Below the pieces are notes generated by a model, which did no database searches, was not told where the DNA came from, and was given only the letters and a program-made list of their open reading frames with translations. Positions 13,877 through 28,293 of a stretch of 64,000 nucleotides of DNA are shown in pieces. Where the stretch lies: positions 30,752,513 through 30,816,512 of the forward strand of contig CM034547.1 in NCBI GenBank assembly GCA_020055645.1, written 5' to 3'. Position 1 is the stretch's first letter, and every line of letters begins with the position of its first letter. The stretch comes from Tomocerus qinae. Taxonomy: Eukaryota; Arthropoda; Collembola; Entomobryomorpha; Tomoceridae. The position numbers were made by a program, and so were the translations under genes.

Positions 13877-16800
13877 GTTTTTAGTTTAGTAAAAGCAGTA
13901 TTGGATATTTTCAGTTTATTTCAAGTGTTTGTTACAATTCTCCAATTTCTATGCAAAATATTTATTTGATAAAAAAGCTATAATTTTGAACTCTTATACA
14001 ACTGAAATTGCGTTAAAATGTCTATGCAACACTAATGTACTAAATACACATATAAATATATCCCAATTACATATAGATTGGTATACCGTCTCAGTTAGGT
14101 CTCTCGAATAATTAAACTAACCTGAATACTTTAAACTGAAATTATCGATATTGCCGTCTATTGAATTTGTGACTCCTGAACGTGAGCATTTACCATAGGA
14201 TAACACAAATATTATTTTGTGCGTAGTATTTTGAAACTTGTTGAAAGAATCTCTAAGGTTTTGTAAAGAGAGTACATTTCGTTGCTACTATTTACGATGT
14301 GTATCCACCCTGATGAATGTTACCTGCAACCTATATAGGAGGGAATTGTGGGGTCTACTTACAGAAAGATTATACTCATGTGTAACACAATTAAAAATGA
14401 TAGATTCTAGTTCAAACAACTAATCCCATATTGATATTGTAAAATACCAAATGCCTCTTTGTAGGCACTCTTCTTCATTAATTTTCGTCAACCCAGTGAA
14501 TTTTAGCAAATAATAATGAAATAAGCTATAATAAGTAAAGACAGCATATGCAATAATGAATGCTATATGTACCAAGCCATATTATAATGTTGTTAGGATA
14601 GTAGTAAGTGGATCTAGGTTTGTCGTCTAATAATTTACACGCTTATAGAGTTAAGTGTTAGATGTGCAGTCTACTAAAGTGTTTATGGATCAATAATGTC
14701 ACACGCAGCTTTTGTTAAGTAGTGTTTGTAGTAGAGTCGAGTCTGAGATAGTAGGATTAGCTGACTTACCTATACTCTGTTGCCTGAATTATAAGTGTCA
14801 GTGTACGTAGTAACAGTAATGCTTGTTCAAAATGTGATTGACAATGTTTTAGTAGTATATGTTGTAACTCAAAGCGACCACAAGTCCACACGACAATGCA
14901 TAAATATTCATTTGTGCACAGTTGGACTTAAATTAGCAATAAATTCCAAGTATTTACATAGGTAATTGTAATAACCCTTAACACGTTTGTATGTAACCCA
15001 AGGTAAACCAGCGAAACGCTTTATTCTTGTTCTTTCCTATCCTGAAACGTTTACCCATCCTGCAAAGACCAGTCCCGAACTATCCGCCGACTCTCCCCCA
15101 GTCGCTGTCTAGTTATTAACGAGTAATCTCAATCTATGTACGATATAAAAATAAATGTATCAATATCAATGTCTTTGTGGTTGTCATTGTCATCCGCTAT
15201 GGATTCTTCGTGCATGCACATGTACTGTACCGTGACGTCCAATTTGTGTAAAACTACTGATATTATTCACTCAATGTTCGTATCTATCCAAATAAATGTT
15301 ATTTGCAAACCCAATAATAATATACTTACGTGATGTATGACGCCAAATAAGGGCTCTATGGTTAATCTATTAGAAATGGTTGAAAATCCACATAAAAATC
15401 AATAATTACATGGGATTTTACCCCTCGTTAAAGACAACTCGAGTTAACCTATTGTTAACACGATTAATATCAAGTCTGTTTTTTTGTTTAATTGTTTCTT
15501 GTTCATTCATAAGTAATAATGAGTATAACTCTGTTATTAGATTGAAATGTAAAAGACAATGTGTTGAATTTATAAATCACAACAGCTAAGATTGCCATTA
15601 CTTATGTAATCGCTTGTTTCGTGTATGTATATGCCCATGATTTCGATAGCTCTGTGTAGAAAATCTAAGACAAAAACGATTATTGTTTCCTAAAGAAGGC
15701 ATTTCAACAGAATATACTACCTTGAGCCAAGTTACATTTTTGTGGAGACGAAACTATACTCCAGTAGTTAATGTTACGTACATAGATTTACATTTATTGT
15801 ATGAGAACAAATAAAACTTGAATGCATCACATAAACTGATTTGTTCATTGCTTTTCTTATAAAACACCAGTGTTAAATGCACATCATGATTATTCATTTC
15901 ACTAAAAAACGAATATAGGTAATAATTAATAAAACGACTGATAATCTGAGATTGCTTATAATATAAATAGGGTGCCAATTAAATTTGTATGGCAGATACA
16001 TGAATTTTGTATGGGGGATTTTTTGACAATTAGTGTGACTTTGTATGGTGTGCTAAGACTTACCTAAAGAATTTTTATGGAAATAATGAATATGTATGGT
16101 GATAGTTTTACATAAACATGCATAGTATACTGATACATATTACCATAGGTTAGTAAAAAGTCTAAGAATAATATTGTAGAGCAATAAGACCCAAGTAGAA
16201 ACTGCACAGCCATGCAGAAAGTATGGATAGTTAGTTATGTGGACAAAGTGAAGTCAATGCCCTAAGCTCCGACGTTATCTCCTAATTACTATGTTATCAG
16301 TATTTTTCCAATCTGTATATTTCCGCTCCTCTACGGACAGTGACATTGACACTGATGAAAGTGACGTTGCAAATAAAGAAAATGAAGAAAAGAAGGCAAG
16401 GGTGCAACATACATCTAAATATACACTGTGAACTACCTGATAATATGGTTTACTTAGTGATTTAGTGAAAGTGTACACTACCATTATTAATATCATAAAA
16501 TTACATTGTTTTCTAATAATTTAAAAATTCCATAATTTCCAATAGATTTGGGAAACATTCTTTCAATTCTTACATATACCATACCATGCACAACACAATC
16601 CAATAGACCTCATCTAGTATTATGCTGTAGAAACCATTTACACAATACTGATACTAATTTGAATGTCCGTAACCGTAACAGTTTTTGGATACAAATTAAT
16701 CTAATTTATTGATTACCTCAGTTAAAAATTACAATTTATGTTTATGTTAATTTTGAAGTGCAATTATGTTCCAATAAAGTGTACTTCAGAAACTCAATAG

Positions 16801-19800
16801 TAAATTATTTGCCTTCCTAGGAAGGTTATTAACGTCACTGGTCCGTTAACCGGCATATGACGTATATATAACTGACCTGGAACATATACAAGTCTTATAG
16901 CATTTAGCCTTGGCTTAAGAGAGTAGAGACGTGTAGTCATGGCCTGTGGGTCTTCGGCTGGCTTTGGCTCCAACCTATCGAGCGTCTCACGCCTCACGCC
17001 TTTTACACACCGCACACATTCCTCAGAATCTCATCAAAACAGACACGCAAAGCTACGGCTCTCTCCGTCTTATTATTTTCATACAATTACATTTTACAAA
17101 TCCAAATATTGACATCAGATAGTGAAGTGCTGTGAACTAGTGACAGGTTTTAGGAATAATTTGTAGTTCTTTATCAGTCAAACTGCAGAAATTGTTTCAA
17201 TTAGCAATTATTTTGTCTTCTTTGTCAATTACTAAGTCTAATTACATTATTTAGCTATAACTGTCAACATTTTAGGAAAGTTCTTCATAAATTTTCAGAT
17301 AGATTCTCTTTTCTGTCTAGATTTTCAGTTTCGGTATTCAGTTTACTAAGAAGTTAGAATTTATAATAGATTTCATGTTTACATGAACTGTTTAACTATA
17401 GGTACATAATATATTCACTTGTTTCTCTTCGTTGTCCACATTACACATAATAGTAAGTATTGAAGAATTAGGTACATTCAGTCGGATGTAAGGAAATACT
17501 TATATAGGCGAATCTCCTGGGATATGTAACCCCATTCACACATCTAGAGTATACAGTATACAAGTTTGTGACAAAAGTCTTTTAGGAAACTGGGGGAAGT
17601 CATTTAACTTCTACTTACGCTTAATAGTATACTCAGTTACGGGCTTTCTTCTTCGATTCACAGAATTTCCTTTACTACGCAGCGTTTTTATGTCGCAGGG
17701 AAAGATTTCATCGTTTTTGTCTATTATTCCAATGCGTTTTCTCTGTTACAGACACAATGACCATTAGGAATTTCACAAATTCATTTCCAATCCTCCTAAA
17801 TCTTGACGCAACTCTCACACACAATTCCTGTACTTACAAATCCAATCTGAATACGTGAGTTTCACACACGTACTAATGCAGTACATACAGAAATAGAATT
17901 CAACCTCTGAACTTTCACCACATACCATGATATCATTAAGTACATATCTTAAACATCCTAGAACCTACCGGAGCCCTTAATATTACAGCAATCACCTTTT
18001 CATTGCACATCCCAGGAAAAAAATCACAAATATTTGTAATACCAACAAAACTCACTTTTTACCTTGAATATACTTTCACATTGTACATTTCTTCTATTTA
18101 TGTAATACTCCTAAGTATATGATTCAAATTGAGATTAAGTCCCTTTTTGGAGGTGAAGTAAGAAATCATTTTGAATGTGTCATTTTGTACTTACGCAAAA
18201 TAAAGTAAACACCAAAATCCCTAGAACATAAAACACGCAAGAAAGAGAGAATTTATTCTTGTTTCCATATAGTTTACAAATAGTACAGAGACTTACTCTC
18301 TATCAATCTCCACATTCCCAGCTACTTACAATACGAACCTTTACGTCTCATTACTGAAACTCTACATAAACTCAAATACAATGCAGTACTAGTCATTTCT
18401 ATATCAACTCACACACATTGCTTTTGATACCTACTTGCACATCTTTATCGCTTTTTGCCTATCTCTCCCTCGATCTCATTGCCATTCTTTACTCTTTACA
18501 AATGTTGATATCAACGAAACAGTAGCAGACAGAAGACCTACCACACAAAGATGCATTCCCTATCTCACTACCTATTTGCTTAAAAACGTTTATGCTAAAT
18601 GAAAATTAATGATCCAGTAAATCAACCAAAAACGAACAAGGTCAGGTCAGGGATTTAATTCATCGAAAATGACCTATGAAACTTTTCCAAACTATTGTAT
18701 CCATATTTTAAATGATGAATGTGCTTAGTACATAAATAAATGAAGCGATACCTACATACATCGCTTTACATAAATAACTAATAATATTGTGTCATAATAT
18801 TGGCAAACCTTTTAAACACTCTGCTCAACTAAGTACTGTCTAACAGCCAAGGTCTTCAATTCTAGAGGAGAAATAACGTACAATTGTAACCTACCCACAT
18901 TTTTATACACATTTAGTTTCAACGAAACTAAAGTCATGGCATGCTAAGCAAAGCCATTAGGATAAGAAAGACAACAAACTAAAAAAGGCTTCCCTTCAAT
19001 CTCCTACATACTATACCTAAGTTTACATTACCCATTAGTATAGATGTGCACCAACCATCGTTCTCTACGGACTGGAATGCATTCCTTGAACCAAAGCAAA
19101 AATGCTTAATACAGTAGTGTAAGGACGTCAATGCCAAAAAGTCATCACCACACATAGCCATATAAGAACACTTGAGCAGGCCGAACGGATATGAAATGAT
19201 GATATGAATGAATGATATATTTCTACTACTGTAAATGCATTTTAGTTGAAGAGCAATAAAATGCAAGCCGCTAACCAGCACAATCCATAAACCTTTTATT
19301 TCATTTTTCTAAAGCTATATTTGTACTTCTACTACTTGATACCCATTTCCCTTGTCTTTAAAAATGTTGCACTGAACTACGCTATATGACCTGTAAAAGC
19401 ATCTGATTCCATCCAACCATACTGCCCCATACAATGCACTTGACTTTAACTCACCATGCAAACCATGCCACTCTGCAGTCTCTGACGAAATAAAAGAATT
19501 TCATTTTCTCTATCTAACAATGCCATTCTCATCCGTCCGTCGCCATCCAACTATGCAATCCCCTCGTCTTCACTTTCAACTCCAACATACGATACAAAAC
19601 ACTTTCATTATCTTTACCATCTTATCCGAATCCCCTTTTCAGATGAGTTGAAAGAAGGCCTCTTTCCGACTCACTCACTATATAAATAGAACCTACCCAC
19701 AATATTCTCTTAGTAAGTCTATATGCAATCAACTTCATCTATATCTATAGGTATACAAATATTAATTATTTAAGTTAGTTCTAAATATATGTACTTACCG

Positions 19801-20559
19801 CTACTCGAAAATAAAATGCAGGTGCAGCAAGACAATAAGTTATAAATTATTTCATTGAATTTTAAAATATTTATTTGTAAATGACAAAACGTATAAACAT
19901 CATAGTAAGTATACTTATAGTTAAAATGCGCATTTAAATCAATACATTATTTATACCACGACCGGAAGCACTAAAACTATTACGATAGACATTTCCTTTC
20001 ATTGTTTGTGGTAATGATAAAGATAAGACAATGCGGGGAAAGCAGATCAAAGTAAGCATTATACGCATACTTGGAGATATTATGTAACGTATAAATGCAT
20101 AACCATTTTGAACAGAGTGATAAGTATACAATGTGGAAGAGGAGAAGAAAACAATACACGCAATATTATTACGAAGTAAAAAGGTCTATTATTACATAAG
20201 CATGACTGAGCTTTCTACTTAACTATAATAAAGTATCATGGTAAAAGAAAAATAAGGAAAACAGGTTCGGTTCAGGGAATGATTACTGAAAAAAGAAACA
20301 AAGAGAGCAGTCACGTATTGTTATTGCATCTAGCGTGTAGGTATCGTATTCTCTAAGCCTACATAACAATTCTCCATCCCACTTTGCACAGTAATAGACT
20401 TATAGATTCATATTCTTTCACAGTTTCTACTTTGTCTCATATGTATAGTGTTTATGTATAATTATGTCTCTATATAGCTGGTCGGTGGAAATGAAAGCCT
20501 TATTTGTAAATTGCTAACATGCTAACCAACCAAAATCAAAGGCAGAGACAGAGAACTCG

Positions 20560-21130
20560 TTTTGGATTCTTTATAGCACGGGAGGGTGTTTTCCCTCTGA
20601 CTGAGTTTCTCGTGATGTGATGATGTAGGGAAGATAAAGGCAAGAGCATATGGAGTGGATCCAATTCACACGGATGGACGGAAGGAAGGATAAGGGCGTA
20701 TTTCTACGAGAGTGTCCATGGAAAATGGTTGTCGGAATGTGAATTTCCGGAGAAATGATTTTAGGTTGATAAGGGAGGAAAATCGAGTGTTTCGGTGGTT
20801 GTATTCTTGGGCAGGGCAGCTCTTGGATGAATGAGAAGAAAGATGAGGTCGTTCTACCCGCCTACAAGGAGATTCCAGAAGGAGGTTGGGAAGCCTCCAT
20901 GCCCGCGGTACCGCCTCATGCATGACACTTTCATCAGGATTTGGTAAGCTAGCTTAAAGCTTCTCTTTCTTACGCTACCTCCCGCAATGTTTTTATTACT
21001 GGAGCACCCTCCAAAGTCACTGTCACGATTAGGTACTCTCCGTCCGGCCGTCTCCACACTTCCACTCTTATAACTTCCTATGTTATCACACAAGTGCGTA
21101 TCCTACACAAGTATTTTGGCTCTCTCTCTC
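20560..21130. other. GC-elevated patch, possible promoter or untranslated exon
   Basis: This stretch is markedly richer in G+C and in CpG than its surroundings (for example CCCGCGGTACCGCC near 20900). Several frames on both strands are open for 50-85 codons, as expected when stop codons are rare in GC-richer sequence, and no domain is recognisable in any of them. It ends in a CT-rich tract. It may be a promoter, a noncoding exon or part of an unrecognised gene. Function unknown. Confidence 0.3.
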
Positions 21131-21307
21131 TCACAGAGCAGCAGTTAGTATAGGTACAAAAACTAGGCTCTTCGTGCACGCAATAACATTTTCCCCGGCA
21201 ATACCTCCTAATCAACACATACTTTCTGACTCTTCTTAACATTTCTCAGTCTGATCAAAAGATACGTGGAACATATCTAATTCCCTTCCTAGCTCTCCTG
21301 TAAAATT

Positions 21308-21313
21308 TTTATT
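21308..21313 (-). terminator. Candidate polyadenylation signal of Rpp21
   Basis: AATAAA on the minus strand, about 270 nt downstream of the Rpp21 stop codon. Selected by eye as the nearest canonical signal. Confidence 0.35.
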
Positions 21314-21582
21314 AACTTGTTTACCAGTCCATACGGTCTATTATTATGTAGCAAGTGCGTGGTTGTAAATGAGCATTATATAAAAGTTCTTTCTTCTGTT
21401 CACATATCTGCGTAATACCCGGGCTTTGACGTCAAGTTCGACGAGCCGCTCTCCTTCTCACAAGCATCCTTCGATTCTCTCCTCAGTATAATCGATTTCC
21501 CGGATTACATCGCTATTCAAATCATTACAGTATTTTTTGCGGCACGAAAACGTCAGTGCACTTTAACAGTACATCCAGTAGT

Positions 21583-22904
21583 CTAATGGCTTTCTACTAC
21601 TCCACTAGTTTCTGCTGCCAGTTTGTAGCCCGGTGTAGTTGGGAAGCGTTTTACTGTTTTACAATTTAGGCAAGTTATAACCTGCACAGTGTGAGAGAAA
21701 AAGCCGGTTAGCTTGTTAGCAATCTCAATAGTTTCTTAATACTCTAAACTGAAAACTTATAAAATACTACTGCGAGACAGTTAGCCTTTCGTACAGGGTG
21801 CAACAATAAAGTTAAGGAAAAAATAAAAACAAATCACTAACCTGTGTAGGATGACTTTTGCGACTTTTTTTTCGTCGTAAACGGTAAGAAGCGTTTACAC
21901 CGAGGACTAGAATTACATTACATTTTTTGCACATTGACCTCTTCATTGTGAAATCTCTGTAACCATAAAAGGTAGTCAATTTATTAGTCAAAGATTAAAT
22001 TAAGGCCCATATGAAGATAACACCGAATAAAGGAATTAACGCGAGATTCAAGTTTCATTTACTTTTACTACTGTGATTTGGCCGAACTGTTAAATTTATT
22101 AAAGCAGATCTACTTAGAGTACTTACTAGACTACTACATGTATATTTACTTTGGCCGCGAGACAAACCGTCAATAGTATTAAGATTTGTAAGGAAGATAA
22201 CACCGATAACATTTGCCATTGGAAAATATAACTAACACTTAAACTTTAGATTGAGATAGTTAAAATTAATGTCTTCTAACTTATTTCTCATACTCTATAA
22301 ATATCCATTTAAAAGCAAATGAATGACATTGCATGTTCATACTGTACCTTTTAGCTGCAGTCTTTTCAGAGATAATAGTCATAATTTTTCCATAATGTTG
22401 ATTTAGAGTAGGACATACTTTTGCCACTTTCTCAGCCGCCTAAATGCATCACATACAAAAATATAGTTTATTAGGTAATTCATGAATAATACAAAACACA
22501 AATATGTGACAGAGAAGAGAGTGTGCATATTCCTATGATGCCATTTACACGAGACAAGTGTGAAAATGTATTAAATTAACAGAATAGAGAATATTTTAGT
22601 CGAAATATCTGAACCAGAACTGATACACATCCTTACCTATACGTGTATAATAAGTTGTAAAACGCAAAACTTCTTAATAACTAAACGGGAAACTGAACAA
22701 AAACTAGATCAAAATTACCTGAAATAAGTAGCTTATACGCGAAACATTATCACCGGCCTTTATACCACGTTTTTTGGCCATTTTGTGAGTTACACCAGTC
22801 CCATTAGTAGTTTTAGTAGATGTGGAGGTAGAGGTAGGATTCGTGGCACTCTCGGTGGCAGATATTGCACTACCAGAGTTAGTGGCAGATTGCAGCTCCG
22901 ACAT
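21583..22904 (-). CDS. Rpp21: Ribonuclease P/MRP protein subunit Rpp21 (Rpr2 family)
   Basis: Protein subunit of nuclear RNase P, which removes 5' leaders from pre-tRNAs. Four exons with matching phases give 163 aa: 22719-22904, 22348-22439, 21842-21956, 21583-21681 (human protein about 154 aa). A Ser/Thr-rich N-terminus (about 1-40) precedes the family's helical part, where RISYLFQAAEKV parallels the human FLYQAAHCV block and SEKTAAKRDFTMKRSMC parallels ERTIAKR...SVKRTLC. The zinc-ribbon cysteines are split over two exons: CKKC at 102-105 and CLNC at 135-138, the latter in VITCLNCKTVKRFP. All introns are GT-AG; exon 3 ends CAG/GTTAGT and exon 4 follows a pyrimidine-rich TGTGCAG. The exons are short and easily missed. 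Start chosen as the first ATG of the open first exon. The family assignment rests on order and spacing of these blocks. Confidence 0.9.
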
Positions 22905-25900
22905 TTTGGATGTGTTAGGTTTGACAATGAATTAGTTAACAAATAGGTTTTTCAGATCTGTACAAAATTATAAAAGGTATTAGCTGCAATCATAAAACTT
23001 TCTATGTAATAATGGGTGAACAAATCTAAACCAAAGCTATATAAAGTAGCGTTCAAAAACAATCTTATTTAACACTAACAGCTTATCTAAAATTGTTTTG
23101 ATTGATACAATTACATTTGTCACAATTATAAACATCTCAAATTCATTCTAAAGACTAAACAATTTTCTGACACATTTAATCATTCAAATAAATACTTCTG
23201 TTACAATAAGAAATACTTAAATAAATAGTAGACAGTAAATAATAAATACAATGTGAATGTGAACGTACCTGATCGTTATAAACATTGATATTTCCACGTA
23301 GTAATTAAGAATTGTTGAAGATTATTTATGGATAAAGTTGTAGTTAATTTTTACATTTTTAGTAACACGTTTGCTCCGTAGTTTGCGATAGTGACTTGAA
23401 ATGAAAATCTGAAACAGAAAAAAGTATTATTATCCTAAAACACATTTAGAAGGTAGGATACAAGGATTTAAAGACTTTTGCAATCAATGTAATGATCAGA
23501 AGAATTAGAAAAACTTGTAAGAAGTTTCTTGATAAAGTCAAAAGCAGATGTAGATGTGCGTCCACGCAGTTACGATTTCAAAGCAAGACATACTAGGGTA
23601 TAAGTATATTTGATTTTATACCTATCTTAGAGAAATAATGTCTTATTATTTATTATTATGTATGTTGAACTTTGAATGTTAAAAAGTTCATAAACGTAAC
23701 ATTTTTAATTTCAAAATATTACATAACCACTTAAAAGAACTTGATACAAATTCTTCCAAATTAATTCACATTTCAATTTTACTATTTTTGGTTTTACAAA
23801 ATTACATTAACTTACACAAAAGAATTTCCCCGAGAGTCAAAAGGCGAAACTTCAAACTTCTGATAAAATATTTTTGTATTTTTTGTGACGAGAATTCCTT
23901 GGACAGTTGACAATAGGTGCATTGACAATGACAGGAGTGACGACGTTGACCTGTGAATGGACACGTAAAGAGAGTAGAGTAAGTAAATTAATTGTCAGAC
24001 AGACAAACCTGCATAAAAATAAACATTAGTGTGTAAAGAAAATAAATCGGTAAAGGTTGAGACAGACAGCTGGTTGTGGAAATGAGCACATGGCAAAGAA
24101 GGAAACCTGTATTGTATAAAAGTAGGTATACCGGAGTTATATGCATTATGTACGTATAGGTATCTACATGTGTTTTAGGTAGTCTCGGATGGTTTCGCAG
24201 AATACACACAAAGAGGGTATACTGACTTGTGTTTTGCATTCCACCTCCACATAAGTTGGAACAGCCTATGAGAGGGAATAGAAGGGAGCTCCGTGTGTGT
24301 GAGCATGGAATGGAGCGAGTATACTTTTGGTATATACTGTGTGTGTATAAAAAGTGTCTAGGGATGGTGTGTGCATAAAAAGTGGTTGATGAGAGCGTGG
24401 AGAGGGAGTCTAGCAGAGAGTGAGCTTAGATGGGAGATGCCATTGAGAAGCTGTTGATGGGAGTAAAGAGCTATAGACTACTATAGAGGAATTAGAGTGG
24501 TAGGGACAGAGAGCATGCGCCTTGAGGCTCCTCTGGCCGAGCGACTCTTGAAGCTGACCTAGAAATGGAATAGTTGAGCGCCAGTTGCCCGGATGTCGAA
24601 CGCGGCCTAACGCTTCCCATCCAACAACATGCATTCTCTTCTATGCAACTCGCCCAAGGCATAACAACCTTCGTTGCAGTTTACTCTACAACGCATTCTC
24701 CCTTCGCTTGCTCAGCTTTGCCTTGCACTCAACTCACACTCATCCTTTCTTCCCGGCTACGCACTTTTCAACAAACAACTCTCCCAAGTGCACATCTCAC
24801 CTATTCCCATGTCTTTCCTTGTTGTCTACAATAGTGCAAAGCCAAGATCATCTCTTCCCTCACGGCTATGATGACCCTTCTTTGCCCTCTTGACTACTAC
24901 TACTACATCCACTCTGTTTACTCACCTATGATGATGTATGCTATGAAAGGACAATGTATACAAAGCAATGACAGTCTCAAATCCTTTATTTTTCGGTGAT
25001 TTTCTTGACTACATACAGATTAGCATGTAAATAACGTAAGGAAATGTATGTACACACACTCCAACCAACGCAAAACGCAACCACAAATCTACGACGAAGA
25101 TTCAAGAGTGCGTAAATCGTCCTAGTCAAAGTCAAAATAATATCTTGCCTTTCGCTTTCAAGATGTTATTATACTACACGAGAGTGAGTAGTACATTATT
25201 GGGTTGCGTAGTTCAGGTTTGGTTGGAGTTGAACAGGTATACCGCACGCACTTCACCAACCATTACGCAACGCATCTCTGTACAAACGCACTGTTTCTTT
25301 ATATTTCTCTGATGTATCTTGAATACTTTTTTATGAAAATTATGTGAAAAGCCGGTAACAAACGTACGCATACGCACACACAGATTCTTGATTTTGTATG
25401 TTAGTTTCTATTTGCGTGAAGTGGGAACGTGAAGGTAAATGGGTGGGGAATAGTGAGATGCTTATTGTGATGATTTGCAGGATTTATTAGTATTGATCTT
25501 GGATTGTTTGCAGTGATTTATGCGTATGTATGATTGCTTTGGTATTGCTAGTTGTGTTTGTGTGTTAGATAATGAATTGCGTCGTGTAGCGTTGTGGACG
25601 TGTCGTGTAATGAAATGAACAAACGAAGGAACGGACACGCAAGAGAAGTTAGAAACAAACAGAACACAGCAGTCTATATTCTGACACTGACAGACTAATA
25701 CTTAAGTAGTTGATATGTATGTTATTACATAAGCTATAGGAATCTATAAGGAGATAGCAAACAAATAAATACTACACATTCTCATTAAGCTAAACTACTG
25801 GCAAACAATAAACTAAAGGAGTTGTTCTGTACATTGTGTAGGGGAATGCTTTTGTATCTATATAGAGTGTGATCTAACATAATAATAATGAAATTCTATC

Positions 25901-28276
25901 GAGCTTTGTTTACGTGGAGTTGGATTTGATATGAGGAGAGCATGCATGAAATTGAATAAAGACTAGGAGAAGGCAGAACTGAAGGTGTATCCAGCTATTA
26001 TTATTATTATAGACAAAGATACATCTAATGAAAACTAAGGTAAGTAAGGTAAGGCTGCTACTTGCTATAATCATGTACTTTTTGTATGGAATTCTATGTG
26101 AAGCGATGTTAATAAATGTACCTGTTTATGACGAGTGTCTATATTTATATACACACGGCCATAGGTATTAGCTACGTTACATACTTTTAGTATAAGTCTG
26201 GAAATGAAGCTCCTACGTGCGTACAATGAAAGGAAATTGTAATGAGTGTCAAATTGTTGGACTTCTCTGTGGCATAGACACATACACATTTACACATAAA
26301 TGTATCGCATCTTTTGTGCGTAGACAACGTAAGTGGAAACAGGTAGTTTATACATTATATCAATCCTATTTTACTACCACGACAGTTTCAGTTACTTGAT
26401 ACTCACTTGCTATAAGCAACAATCAACCCCTCGCTGAAACTTTTTGTTCTCGGATTTTTAACTTTATTACTATAAGTTGGGTGGACTAGAGAGAGAAACA
26501 TAAGAGAGGGAGATAGATGAGTTGATCGCTAAGCTAATCTTATAGTACTTTACAATCCCTATGCCTATTATATACAATTATTTGTTACAAATTACTATTT
26601 AACTTTAGTTTAGACGCCAAAGTAAACGAAACGCAAAATTTCATGTACGTAAATAGGAAATTTTGATACTATTACAAAGACTAAATGGGATTTACAAATG
26701 TTAAAGGAAACATTTCAATTTACACAATATTACACATAATACTAACATATAGACTCGACTTTTCGGAAACTGAGATTTACATGCAATAAACTACGCAATG
26801 TTTTCTATCTCTTCGAATTGAAACTTACTAGTGGTTATTACTTTGAAACTATTCTTTTTTGAGATTTACACTAGATTTCTTCGCTTTTAGTGATGAAAAT
26901 CGGCAAATATGAGATTTGTTCGTAGAGGAATGATAGCAATGTGACTTTGAGTATGAAATGATTTCTGGATGGTTATTTTTTGACAGCGAGACGCACTTGG
27001 AAGATGCACTGCACTAGCCTAGGAGAAAATACTTTTTTATTTTTGAACTATTTCAGTTTCAGTTACGCAGCTTTATGTATTGACTTGCGTTCCTCTCGAA
27101 ACCTGATGAAATAATGAAGCAACCTATGTTCACAAGATGAATTTGATTCATTACCTACACGGTAAAAGAGGGGAAATGCCTGCAACAAATTTCACCTTGA
27201 GGAATCGGACTCGAGTGGGGCGGGATTGTAAAGTAAAGCAGCGGTATAACATGCTGTTTATACAGAATATGGGCTATAGAAAATATAGATTGCAAGTATG
27301 ACATACCATGTTATTGTGCATGGCACAGGTAAAAAAGTTAAAACCTCTGCTGCCTACATATACCAATTTATACCCGATTACATTTAGAAGGCAATAGGTA
27401 AGAAATAAATACTATGGTAGAAGGCAGAGTAGGGCTAACAGAACCTATAATAATATATATCACTTCATGCATGCCACGTATTGTCTTGTCAGGACATTCA
27501 TATGCATACTCTTTATAATCTGACCACTTTGACCATTTAACTATAAGCATCACTTTAGTCGACGTATATTTTATTCACCAAATAGGCATAGAGTAAACTA
27601 GTAAGTAAACATGATTAAAGTTTACATGCAATAAGCTCACTTGAAAAGTGAGTCCGTTCGTTCGTTCCATTGTCAATCCAATTGCTTAAAGCTTCATGTG
27701 TACTTGAATGGATCTTTTGATAAATGCTTAGTGTTGCTTATCAAGTTTGCTCGAATGTATTCAACTGCATATTGTGGATTATTACAAGCTAAATGCTCCT
27801 TTGCCGGTTATGAAATGAGGAAAGTATATCCGTATTCAATGCACAATATTATCTAATTATGCATGATTTATTTATGTTTACTAAGGCATTATGTATTATT
27901 GCCATATTATTTGATAACGATGACGGATGAAATGGCTCGTTGTACAACATTTATCGCTAAAAGTATGACTTCAAATGATAAAATTAAATATATTTATGTC
28001 TTGTCTGGTTTTTAACTTTCTGTTATTATCTGACCAAGTTTATTTATACATTTTATGTACAAGTTTCAACTTATATAGCTACTGTGAACAAATAGTTATG
28101 TTAAATAAAACAGTATCAAAAACAACTATTACACAGCGATGAGCTTAATTTATACAGGAACAGTGCCGAATTATCTAACAACACCATATACAATGAAAAA
28201 GTAACGAATATGATATGAAATAGTATTTAGTTGTTCATATAAATATATTTTACACCCTCTTGTGGTAATGGTAATA
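22905..28276. other. Intergenic region upstream of Rpp21 and downstream of MBD2/3
   Basis: It holds the presumed Rpp21 promoter and leader (22905 to about 23950). Beyond that I see no domain-bearing ORF. A second GC-elevated patch lies at about 24390-24900. An imperfect fold-back is possible at 25058-25229, with arms ACTCCAACCAA and CGCAACC. Otherwise AT-rich sequence with short spurious frames. Confidence 0.45.
24390..24900. other. GC-elevated patch, several overlapping open frames
   Basis: Three plus-strand frames and one minus-strand frame are open for 65-100 codons at once, which indicates base composition rather than coding. The plus strand is purine-rich on the left and C/T-rich on the right, so it is partly self-complementary in composition. 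No domain is recognisable. A promoter or noncoding transcript is possible. Confidence 0.3.
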
Positions 28277-28282
28277 TTTATT
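28277..28282 (-). terminator. Candidate polyadenylation signal of MBD2/3
   Basis: AATAAA on the minus strand only 12 nt beyond the stop codon. If used, the 3' untranslated region would be very short; other signals further left are possible. Confidence 0.3.
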
Positions 28283-28293
28283 CCACGAGTCAT

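Larger units (their letters stand above)
13477..21582. other. Intergenic region without recognised genes
   Basis: The first few hundred bases are presumably the Snx27 3' untranslated region. Beyond that no domain-bearing ORF is visible. Weak candidates are a plus-strand peptide at about 14971-15108 that ends in a proline-rich tail, and a 57-codon plus ORF at 16939-17112 lying 70 nt after a TATATATAA box. The stretch 19300-19700 is strongly pyrimidine-rich on the plus strand. A GC-elevated patch is annotated separately. Confidence 0.45.

Noticed and set aside
14971..15108. Plus-strand peptide ending in a Pro/Ser-rich tail, looking like a last exon
   Set aside because: The acceptor is ambiguous and no preceding exon was found.
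24574..24893. Overlapping plus-strand frames of 65-102 codons
   Set aside because: Three frames open at once in a C/T-rich tract; composition effect.
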